In this document: positions 55,301 through 64,000 of the stretch, piece after piece
Position numbering within the stretch: the first letter of the stretch is position 1
Layout: the number at the start of each line of letters is the position of its first letter
From: Litoditis marina
Taxonomy: Eukaryota; Nematoda; Chromadorea; Rhabditida; Rhabditidae
NCBI GenBank assembly: GCA_964036275.1
Contig: OZ038434.1
Span: 3,370,560-3,434,559 of the forward strand
Direction: 5' to 3'
Length of the DNA: 64,000 nt
Position numbers and translations under genes: made by a program
Notes under the pieces: generated by a model
The model's database searches: none
The model's input: only the letters and a program-made list of their open reading frames with translations
Told to the model about the DNA's origin: nothing

Positions 55301-58300
55301 TGAAATGTTGCGCTGTGCAAAAAAGAAAAAAAAAGTTGACCAAAAATTTTTCACACTGGCTTGCCGAAAGTCGTGTTTTGATAGTGATTACGCGCCGGCG
55401 CGCACCACGCGCTTTTGTGTTTTTTCTCTAATTCATTGTTGAATCGAATAGAGATTTTCATAAGGAATTCGGTAATGTACGATTCATTCCATGAAAATGA
55501 TTTTAAACCATGTTTCTACTGGTTTTCCTGAGAAGTTGATTTTTTTTTAATTTTGGCGGTTTTGATCCACCTGTGAGGTCGTAAGTTGACCTTTGATCAT
55601 AGTTTTTTCACAAAATGTGGAGAATTTTACTACGGTCAGTTTGACATCTCACAATCATCAGTCGGTTCACACAAAACTGAACAAGAGCCGTCAGAAGGTC
55701 GATTTTGGACATTGACTTTTTCAACCAGCCATCTGGCAGCCTAATGATCTACATGGACAGGTAGAGCTTGAAGAGTAGATCATTTTCGTGAGAAAAACTT
55801 TCTCCTATCTTCAACAATGAGCTAGCAAGAGGTCAACGCGCGCCGCGACCTCCGGGGCCCGACCATATACCAGCGAGCTGACCCTCCGGTGCCGGAAACA
55901 GGATAGCACAGCGATTGCGTGTTTGATTGCAGTCTGAGGACGCGGGTTCGATCCCGCCCGAAGACAGTAGTCAAGCGCCGGTTTTGCAAAAGTTTCTCAT
56001 TTTTTGCACTATTATTTTATGATTATATGTACAAAAGTGAACTTATTAGTGTAGTTTACAAGGTTCTAAAGTTATTTACAACTTTTTTTTTCAAGAAAAT
56101 TCAAATTCTGGCCAAATTCGGAGGTTTGGCCTCTGGTTTGGAGGGAATTTCAAGGGAATGATCTGAAAATGAGGTGATTATAGGGTAACACGATGCGCTG
56201 AACATTTCTAGACTAATTTCAGGACACGTACTATGACGTGAAACACGTGAAATACTTTTTTGTGGGCCGAAACTGACAATTTTTTGAAGCTTGAAATAGA
56301 AGTTTCATTGGTGGTGGACGGCCGTGTGGGTTTATGGGTGGGGATATGTGAGTGAAAGTTGTTTTTCCCCCTAGAAAACTTCACGGGCTTTCTAATGATG
56401 TATTGTGTGAAAAATTTCGTTCACCCAATTTTTCACAAAAAGTTGTAAACCAAAATCTGCGAGGTAAAATTCACTGATGACGAAATTTAGAGCCGGGGTC
56501 AACTAGTAAACTAGTCCAAAATGATGGTAGGGGGCTGAAAGTTGGTAACCTGGTATCTGAGGTATCTATGGACCTATTCTGAAAGTTGTGTGATGATATC
56601 TTCAAAATTGCCAAAAAACTGTGATTTATAAGCAACGGTTTTGGCACTTTTTGGGGGTGGCTAAACTGGAAAAACTGTCCAAACACAATGTTTTGATGCG
56701 GAAACTACTAGAATGAAGTTTTCAACTATGGCGATTTCAAATATAAACACTAAAATGTCACTGGGTGGTTGTAATTACACGTAAACGTGGCAGGCTGGAT
56801 CAAAGGGTGGCACCAAAGTAAACGGTGTCAGCTATCGGACCAGCTCAACATCATTTTCAGAACTCGAAGAATAGTTTTTCGGAATCAGCGCTAAATTCTG
56901 AAACGACTAATTGTTGAGTTCAACGATTTCCACGTATTTCACGTTTTTCTCAACTTCGGCCCAGAATCTAAAAATGTGGATTTTTGTCATTTTGAGGCAT
57001 CTCGTTGGAAGGTTAAAAATAGACAGAAAGTTCTGAAATTTGGAACATGTGTAGGTAAGAGCAAGACTAGTGCACACTGAAAAAATAATGTTCTTATCAC
57101 GAAAATTGATAGAGATATACAAGTCGAAAATATAGTTTTTTTCACTTTCTGATGGTTGGTGTGGGGTGAAAATGGGAAAAACATATTTTTTTCTTAAACA
57201 TCATAAAACAGTGTAATCAACCACGTAAATTCCGAATATCAATGTCAGAATGCCAAAAAAGTCAGTTTACACGTGTGAAATGGGAAAGATGTGCGCTCTC
57301 CTCTCTATAAAGCTGGTAAGGGGGTTTCGTTGGTTTTTTCGGAAGGGGTGTCTTTACATGCACCTTGTTAGCGCAGTTGTGAACGGATTTGTCTGATTTT
57401 TGCAACAAATGTTGCGCAAAGCTGTGACTACGAAAGAACGTTTGAATTTTGTCAATATCTAATTTGCGCGGCGCGCAGCGACGCGATTTCTCGGGCGCAA
57501 GCCAGCCATAATCCTAGCGCAAGCGCATTTCACTTGTGATACTGGCTCGTTTGCATTATTTTTACTAGGCAAAAAGGCTTAGGCTTAGGCCAACCATGTT
57601 TCCTAGAAGAGCTCGTTTCACAACACTCATTCACTCACTCAAAGTGTTCTAAACAACATTTGGAAAAATCAGCCGATTCGGAGTCAAAAAAGTTTTTGCA
57701 CCATGTGGGGGAGGGACCCTTATGTGAAAAACAGATTTTGGTCAAAATTGAAAAGTTGTAGTTTTACGCTCAAACTTTCAGCATCACTCACTCAACGTGT
57801 TCTAAACAGCATTTGGAAAAATCAGCCGATTCGGAGTCAAAAAAGTTTTTGCTCCATGTGGGGGACCCTTATGTGAAACACAGATTTTGGTCAAAATTGA
57901 AAAGTTGTAGTTTTACGCTCAAACTTTCAGCATCACTCACTCAACGTGTTCTAAACAGCATTTGGAAAAATCAGCCGATTCGGAGTCAAAAAAGTTTTTG
58001 CTCCATGTGGGGGACCCTTATGTGAAACACAGATTTTGGTCAAAATTGAAAAGTTGTAGTTTTACGCTCAAACTTTCAGCATCACTCACTCAACGTGTTC
58101 TAAACAGCATTTGGAAAAATCAGCCGATTCGGAGTCAAAAAAGTTTTTGCACCATGTGGGGGACCCTTATGTGAAACACAGATTTTGGTCAAAATTTAAA
58201 AGTTGTAGTTTTACGCTCAAACTTTCAGCATCACTCACTCAACGTGTTCTAAACAGCATTTGGAAAAATCAGCCGATTCGGAGTCAAAAAAGTTTTTGCA

Positions 58301-61300
58301 CCATGTGGGGGACCCTTATGTGAAAAACAGATTTTAATCAAAATTGAAAAGTTGTAGTTTTACGCTCAAACTTTCAGCATCACTCACTCAACGTGTTCTA
58401 AACAACATTTGGAAAAATCAGCCGATTCGGAGTCAAAAAAGTTTTTGCACCATGTGGGGGACCCTTATGTGAAAAACAGATTTTAATCAAAATTGAAAAG
58501 TTGTAGTTTTACGCTCAAACTTTCAGCATCACTCACTCAACGTGTTCTAAACAACATTTGGAAAAATCAGCCGATTCGGAGTCAAAAAAGTTTTTGCACC
58601 ATGTGGGGGACCCTTATGTGAAACACAGATTTTGGTCAAAATTGAAAAGTTGTAGTTTTACGCTCAAACTTTCAGCATCACTCACTCAAAGTGTTCTAAA
58701 CAGCATTTGGAAAAATCAGCCGATTCGGAGTCAAAAAAGTTTTTGCACCATGTGGGGGACCCTTATGTGAAAAACAGATTTTAATCAAAATTGAAAAGTT
58801 GTAGTTTTACGCTCAAACTTTCAGCATCACTCACTCAAAGTGTTCTAAACAACATTTGGAAAAATCAGCCGATTCGGAGTCAAAAAAGTTTTTGCACCAT
58901 GTGGGGGACCCTTATGTGAAAAACAGATTTTGGTCAAAATTGAAAAGTTGTAGTTTTACGCTCAAACTTTCAGCATCACTCACTCAACGTGTTCTAAACA
59001 GCATTTGGAAAAATCAGCCGATTCGGAGTCAAAAAAGTTTTTGCACCATGTGGGGGACCCTTATGTGAAACACAGATTTTGGTCAAAATTGAAAAGTTGT
59101 AGTTTTACGCTCAAACTTTCAGCATCACTCACTCAACATGTTCTAAACAACATTTGGGAAAATCAGCCGATTCGGAGTCAAAAAAGTTTTTGCACCATGT
59201 GGGGGACCCTTATGTGAAACACAGATTTTGGTCAAAATTGAAAAGTTGTAGTTTTACGCTCAAACTTTCAGCATCACTCACTCAAAGTGTTCTAAACAAC
59301 ATTTGGGAAAATCAGCCGATTCGGAGTCAAAAAAGTTTTTGCACCATGTGGGGGACCCTTATGTGAAACACAGATTTTGGTCAAAATTGAAAAGTTGTAG
59401 TTTTACGCTCAAACTTTCAGCATCACTCACTCAAAGTGTTCTAAACAACATTTGGAAAAATCAGCCGATTCGGAGTCAAAAAAGTTTTTGCACCATGTGG
59501 GGGACCCTTATGTGAAACACAGATTTTGGTCAAAATTGAAAAGTTGTAGTTTTACGCTCAAACTTTTAGCATCACTCACTCAAAGTGTTCTAAACAACAT
59601 TTGGAAAAATCAGCCGATTCGGAATCAAAAAAGTTTTTGCACCATGTGGGGGACCCTTATGTGAAAAACAGATTTTAATCAAAATTGAAAAGTTGTAGTT
59701 TTACGCTCAAACTTTCAGCATCACTCACTCAACGTGTTCTAAACAGCATTTGGAAAAATCAGCCGATTCGGAGTCAAAAAAGTTTTTGCACCATGTGGGG
59801 GACCCTTATGTGAAAAACAGATTTTAATCAAAATTGAAAAGTTGTAGTTTTACGCTCAAACTTTCAGCATCACTCACTCAACGTGTTCTAAACAACATTT
59901 GGAAAAATCAGCCGATTCGGAGTCAAAAAAGTTTTTGCACCATGTGGGGGACCCTTATGTGAAAAACAGATTTTAATCAAAATTGAAAAGTTGTAGTTTT
60001 ACGCTCAAACTTTCAGCATCACTCACTCAACGTGTTCTAAACAGCATTTGGAAAAATCAGCCGATTCGGAGTCAAAAAAGTTTTTGCACCATGTGGGGGA
60101 CCCTTATGTGAAACACAGATTTTGGTCAAAATTGAAAAGTTGTAGTTTTACGCTCAAACTTTCAGCATCACTCACTCAAAGTGTTCTAAACAACATTTGG
60201 AAAAATCAGCCGATTCGGAGTCAAAAAAGTTTTTGCACCATGTGGGGGACCCTTATGTGAAAAACAGATTTTAATCAAAAATGAAAAGTTGTAGTTTTAC
60301 GCTCAAACTTTCAGCATCACTCACTCAAAGTGTTCTAAACAACATTTGGAAAAATCAGCCGATTCGGAGTCAAAAAAGTTTTTGCACCATGTGGGGGACC
60401 CTTATGTGAAAAACAGATTTTGGTCAAAATTGAAAAGTTGTAGTTTTACGCTCAAACTTTCAGCATCACTCACTCAACGTGTTCTAAACAGCATTTGGAA
60501 AAATCAGCCGATTCGGAGTCAAAAAAGTTTTTGCACCATGTGGGGGACCCTTATGTGAAACACAGATTTTGGTCAAAATTGAAAAGTTGTAGTTTTACGC
60601 TCAAACTTTCAGCATCACTCACTCAACGTGTTCTAAACAACATTTGGGAAAATCAGCCGATTCGGAGTCAAAAAAGTTTTTGCACCATGTGGGGGACCCT
60701 TATGTGAAACACAGATTTTGGTCAAAATTGAAAAGTTGTAGTTTTACGCTCAAACTTTCAGCATCACTCACTCAAAGTGTTCTAAACAACATTTGGGAAA
60801 ATCAGCCGATTCGGAGTCAAAAAAGTTTTTGCACCATGTGGGGGACCCTTATGTGAAACACAGATTTTGGTCAAAATTGAAAAGTTGTAGTTTCACGCTC
60901 AAACTTTCAGCATCACTCACTCAAAGTGTTCTAAACAACATTTGGGAAAATCAGCCGATTCGGAATCAAAAAAGTTTTTGCACCATGTGGGGGACCCTTA
61001 TGTGAAAAACAGATTTTGGTCAAAATTGAAAAGTTGTAGTTTTACGCTCAAACTTCCAGCATCACTCACTCAAAATGTTCCGAACGACAGTTGAAAAAAC
61101 CAGCCGATTTTTGCAGCGATTCGCACTAGTAAATCTGATTGCTCAGCCCAAAACTATTGACAGCCGCGCAGCGGCTGCTTCAATAGTCGATAATGACGCT
61201 GCGCGCACGCCTATTAGACGCGGCGGCACTAAAACACCCAGAACTTGGCTCAAAATGGTCAGACTTTGAGAAACATTTTTGTATTAAAAAGGGCACCGTG

Positions 61301-63674
61301 GCGAACTAATTACAAAAATCATTTATCGCTAGTCTAATAATAAATGACACAAGCAACGAGTACACCTACCTTCATATCATCCAGATTTTGAATGAGAAAG
61401 AAGGGGTTTCTGGTCAGATAGTCTCCGAGATCTGCCGGTTCCAAGCCAATCGAAACCAACCATTGCAACTGGAAAATACGTTCGCATCACGCATAATACG
61501 TTCAACTCGAATTAGGCCATTTCACAGTAACCAGTGGCCGTATTCTCCAATACTCGTGAGGCTAAAATACATCTCCGTGAAAAGGTAGAGCACAGGGAAC
61601 ATGTACAGAAGCTCAGAAACTAACCATGAATAAGTATGGCAGCCTTGACCGCAGAAACATGGCATTCTTTTCAACTTGATTTTTGAATTCGGGTTACTGT
61701 TTTTTCTTTTTTTCTTTTACTAGTTTTCGAAACAAACCTTTGGCTTGACATCCTTTTCCGAGTCCAATCGAACGAGATGACGAGACAGCTGTGTGGTCGT
61801 ATCGATCTAAAACCAACTTCGTAAAAAACACAAAATCGTCAAAACCAAAATGTTAATAATACTTTATAGTTCAACTCGTCACGTACACTGCTTGATAAAA
61901 GCGTGTTTTGAGTTTAAAATGTGTCCGTTTTGGTAAAAAAAAAGATTGACAACAAAGTTCAGCGTACCTCAAACAAATTAACTCCGAGGTCGACCAAAGT
62001 CTGTAGAAGAGGTACGTGATTGACGTAAGGTACAATGGAGCGAGAGTAGATGGGCGGTACACTTTCGACCGGGTTGAACGGGTGGGGATTCTCTCTAAAA
62101 TAATACATTGAATGTAACTAGCAAAATGATCAATCAATAATAAATGAACGCCAAACCTAAAAATAAGGCGATTGCTGTTGAGATGTGTCCTGCGTACGCT
62201 TTCTCCTACAATATCGAATTCTATCGGACTCCATCTATGAAAAATGAAGCAACCGATTTCAGGCAGAACGGCCCCGAAACGGTGAGTTTTTTTCATGAGC
62301 ATGACCATTTTCAATCAGATTAAATTATCTTTTGGTAATGCTCACGCTAGCCAGCCATGAAATGTGATGATACATAGTCATATTTAACAATCCAACTATG
62401 GTACTGATGGTTCGCCTTTAGTATTCGTCCTGACAATGGTCAACTGGATAAAATTGAGATTGAAAAAACTTTAGATAGGTCAATGATCAAAACTGACTTG
62501 GAAGGTGGCTGCGACAGGTCCGAATTGTCCAATTCACCCTCGTTGTAGACAATTTCTCGGAACTTGACTTTTCCAGTTTTCTTCTTCAATTCGATTTCCT
62601 CCTCCGTCATTTTCGGACGGCTTTGGAGCTGAAAATGAACGCGAATGTAATATCCTATTCCTATAATATATTAAGTAACATCTTTCGAGCTACACTCAGC
62701 GCCAACGGAACGCCGAAATCATACTTTATTCCACGTATTTTCAACTATCACACCTACGAAGACCGTGCACAGTGAATTTGAAAGTTTTTTAGGTTCTCCC
62801 GGTATCTACACATGTTTGATATTTCTTCGAATGACATGGTCCACACACTTATAACATGTCAACAATTTTTGTGAGAAGGTGCATCAAATTATTAGATTGA
62901 GGTTCTCTAGTACGTACGAAGTAAGATGAATCCAAGAAAGAAAGGTCAGCATCTCATTCTTCGTGAGAACACGAAATAGTTAAGTAAACGGGCGAGACCG
63001 TAGTTCGAGCGAGGAATCGCCAATTTTTTTTATTCTACCTCTGTCCGTTGATTCGTCTCCGTGGATGCGATGTCAGCCAATGACGTCATCAGATCCTGTG
63101 CCCTGTCGTCCCAATCCCTCTCTTCCTCTTCCACCATCTGTTGCAGTTCACTGTCCGACAAACGAGCCACACCACCATCTACACCTTGCCGCGACTCCTG
63201 AATACCCAATATCATGTGGAATACATATCGATAATGTGACAATTGTATCCTAAACACATACTCTAAACTACGACTGAATCAAAATGTGCCCGGTTGTCAA
63301 TAAGAATGCCTTCGAATGAAATGGCGCATCGAGAAACGCCAATTTCTCCCCTCCCGGAACAAGCAAATATCAGTGTTTCTCTCTGAAAAAGGCAATTTCC
63401 ATAGCTGAGAAACCGAAAAATTCGGTTAGCCAATTAATTTGCCGTATCGACCCTCTTTTGTGTGATTGATCCAGAATACGGTGTAGTCCATCCTTAACTA
63501 GATCAAAAAACCCACCTCTTCTCCCTGCATGACTGCTGTTCGATTTTTCCACCTGCGAATCCGTGACTTGGTGTGCTGTAACTGCGCGTCGGCTGAGCGT
63601 ATTTTCTCTGCGAGACGCGCCGCGCTTCGTTCTTGTGACGCTTGCGAGCGGACGCGAGTCGGCTTCGTGTCTGA
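52391..63674 (-). CDS. MTERF3: Mitochondrial transcription termination factor 3 (MTERF3), 5' end uncertain
   Basis: Mitochondrial nucleic-acid-binding protein that represses mtDNA transcription and supports ribosome assembly. Exons (complement): 63553-63674, 63039-63197, 62498-62628, 62157-62234, 61968-62094, 61738-61806, 61370-61468, 53961-54031, 53791-53864, 53411-53478, 53180-53270, 52763-52880, 52391-52601 (stop 52391-52393). About 471 residues visible; human protein 417. Family features: NPHPFNPVESVPP before the domain, LVDLGVNLFE, LVRLDSEKDVKPK, LQWLVSIGLEPADLGDYLTRNPFFL, then MTERF helical repeats (RVNYLESKKFNAASIVKII, RTMDARLGWIQKQFALS, VVIKEPRLVMFGLGPLQ, LLEDPRLFMM, YVYRVMGLSNDVISRNPFIL). 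The C-terminus carries a charged insert (EKKEELEGDMEGE). The outermost exon is arginine-rich without acidic bias, consistent with a mitochondrial presequence, but has no ATG, so the start lies upstream, perhaps outside the window. The intron 54032-61369 is 7.3 kb. Confidence 0.93.
54290..57560. repeat. Repeat-rich part of the large MTERF3 intron with CGCG islands
   Basis: AT-rich sequence punctuated by short islands of alternating CG (about 54331, 54615, 54785, 55080, 55224, 55392, 55838, 57468), for example GCGCGGCGCGCGCTGCGCG. They resemble the GC hairpin at one end of the composite elements A and B. No coding potential supported on either strand. Confidence 0.5.
55898..55968 (+). pseudogene. 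tRNA-like sequence with A and B boxes, possible SINE head
   Basis: TAGCACAGCGATTG matches an A box and GGTTCGATCCC a B box, about 35 bases apart, with a GCGGG/CCCGC stem. The acceptor and anticodon stems do not pair, and the T-loop is six bases. More like a tRNA-derived SINE or dead tRNA than a working gene. Confidence 0.5.
57576..57590 (+). repeat. Short interstitial telomere-type repeat
   Basis: GGCTTAGGCTTAGGC, two and a half units of the nematode telomere repeat TTAGGC, about 20 bp left of the satellite array. Confidence 0.55.
57610..61110 (+). repeat. 149-bp satellite array, about 23 monomers
   Basis: Head-to-tail monomers of 149 bp; CAGCCGATTCGGAGTC recurs every 149 bases. Monomers are nearly identical. 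The first carries a 4-bp insertion (GGGGGAGGGACCC) and the last decays after about 61080. Variant positions (CACAG/AACAG, TTTGGTC/TTTAATC, ACGTG/AAGTG, TTTGGAAAA/TTTGGGAAA) follow a pattern that repeats after ten monomers. Each monomer has an open frame of about 70 codons without ATG that overlaps the next in another phase, so it is not read as a gene. The array lies in an MTERF3 intron. Confidence 0.95.
61111..61369. other. Right flank of the satellite within the MTERF3 intron
   Basis: Diverged sequence with a GC-rich palindrome (AGCCGCGCAGCGGCT near 61161) and CGCG motifs like those left of the array, then AT-rich sequence up to the exon at 61370. Confidence 0.4.
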
Positions 63675-64000
63675 CTGAAATTTCGGTTTAGTAGCGTATT
63701 TTCTCGCAACGAGATATCTGCGTCTCCCGCGTGTTATTAGAGTATTATTTCGTTATTCTGATAGTCAAGAAATAACTCTTCAAAAGTTTTCTCCGAGTTT
63801 GTTCGAAACTATAACTATCACAGTCCACTGTCAATAGCGATATATGTATAGTGCTAAACGTTTGAAAATGGCTGTCCGCAATATTTCGAAAACTACACGA
63901 GTAGTTGTTCAGATGATACAACAACTGGCACATATACACAGCATAAAAACAAGGATATCAGCACACACTACACTTTAAATACATGTGTGATTTTTGTGGT
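63675..64000. other. Upstream part of MTERF3, content unclear
   Basis: AT-rich. The missing MTERF3 start codon or 5' exon may lie here or beyond the edge. I could not find an ATG that splices in phase to the exon at 63553-63674. Confidence 0.35.

Noticed and set aside
57813..61005. Series of 70-codon open frames in the satellite
   Set aside because: They begin at TTG, not ATG, shift phase every 149 bases and exist only because the monomer lacks stops in one frame.
1..64000. CRISPR arrays, bacterial oper‑ators, ribosome binding sites, prophage or integrase genes
   Set aside because: Spliced animal genes throughout; tandem repeats are satellites and microsatellites without unique spacers.

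Overview
The window is nuclear DNA from an animal, most likely a nematode. The genes have many small exons, introns mostly end in TTTTCAG/TTTCAG, the P-glycoprotein and BTB genes resemble nematode families most, and a short run of the nematode telomere unit TTAGGC is present. No species call is possible from this sequence alone. All gene models below were joined by hand from GT/AG splice sites with frame checks; nearly every junction closes in phase, which is the main support for the exon coordinates.

Layout, left to right. 1-4401 (-): 5' part of an ABCB/P-glycoprotein gene, running off the left edge. 5624-9048 (+): complete AMPK beta subunit. 9586-12339 (+): BTB-domain protein. 12495-15870 (-): AMMECR1-domain protein, tail to tail with the BTB gene. 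16822-20323 (+): UQCC1, a complex III assembly chaperone. 20324-23571: gene-poor. 23572-38185 (+): aspartyl/asparaginyl beta-hydroxylase (ASPH), 26 exons, with an alternative terminal exon that would give a short protein lacking the catalytic half. 39245-48259 (-): peroxisomal acyl-CoA oxidase ending in the SKL signal. 48260-52390: repeat-rich. 52391 to beyond 63674 (-): MTERF3, a mitochondrial transcription regulator, interrupted by a 7.3-kb intron holding a 149-bp satellite array.

The genes do not form one pathway. Several concern energy metabolism (AMPK beta, UQCC1, acyl-CoA oxidase, MTERF3), but this may be chance. P-glycoprotein/AMPK beta and AMMECR1/UQCC1 are divergent pairs; BTB/AMMECR1 and ASPH/ACOX are convergent.

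The unusual content is in the repeats. Several short foldback elements start with GG and are flanked by 9-bp target duplications, which is the mark of Mutator-like (MULE) non-autonomous elements; one sits exactly on a splice donor of the BTB gene. Two opposed copies of a 1.7-kb composite element carry arrays of TGACGTCA. There are also at least three other short inverted-repeat families, GA/CT microsatellites, long G or C runs, and a satellite with a 10-monomer higher-order duplication.
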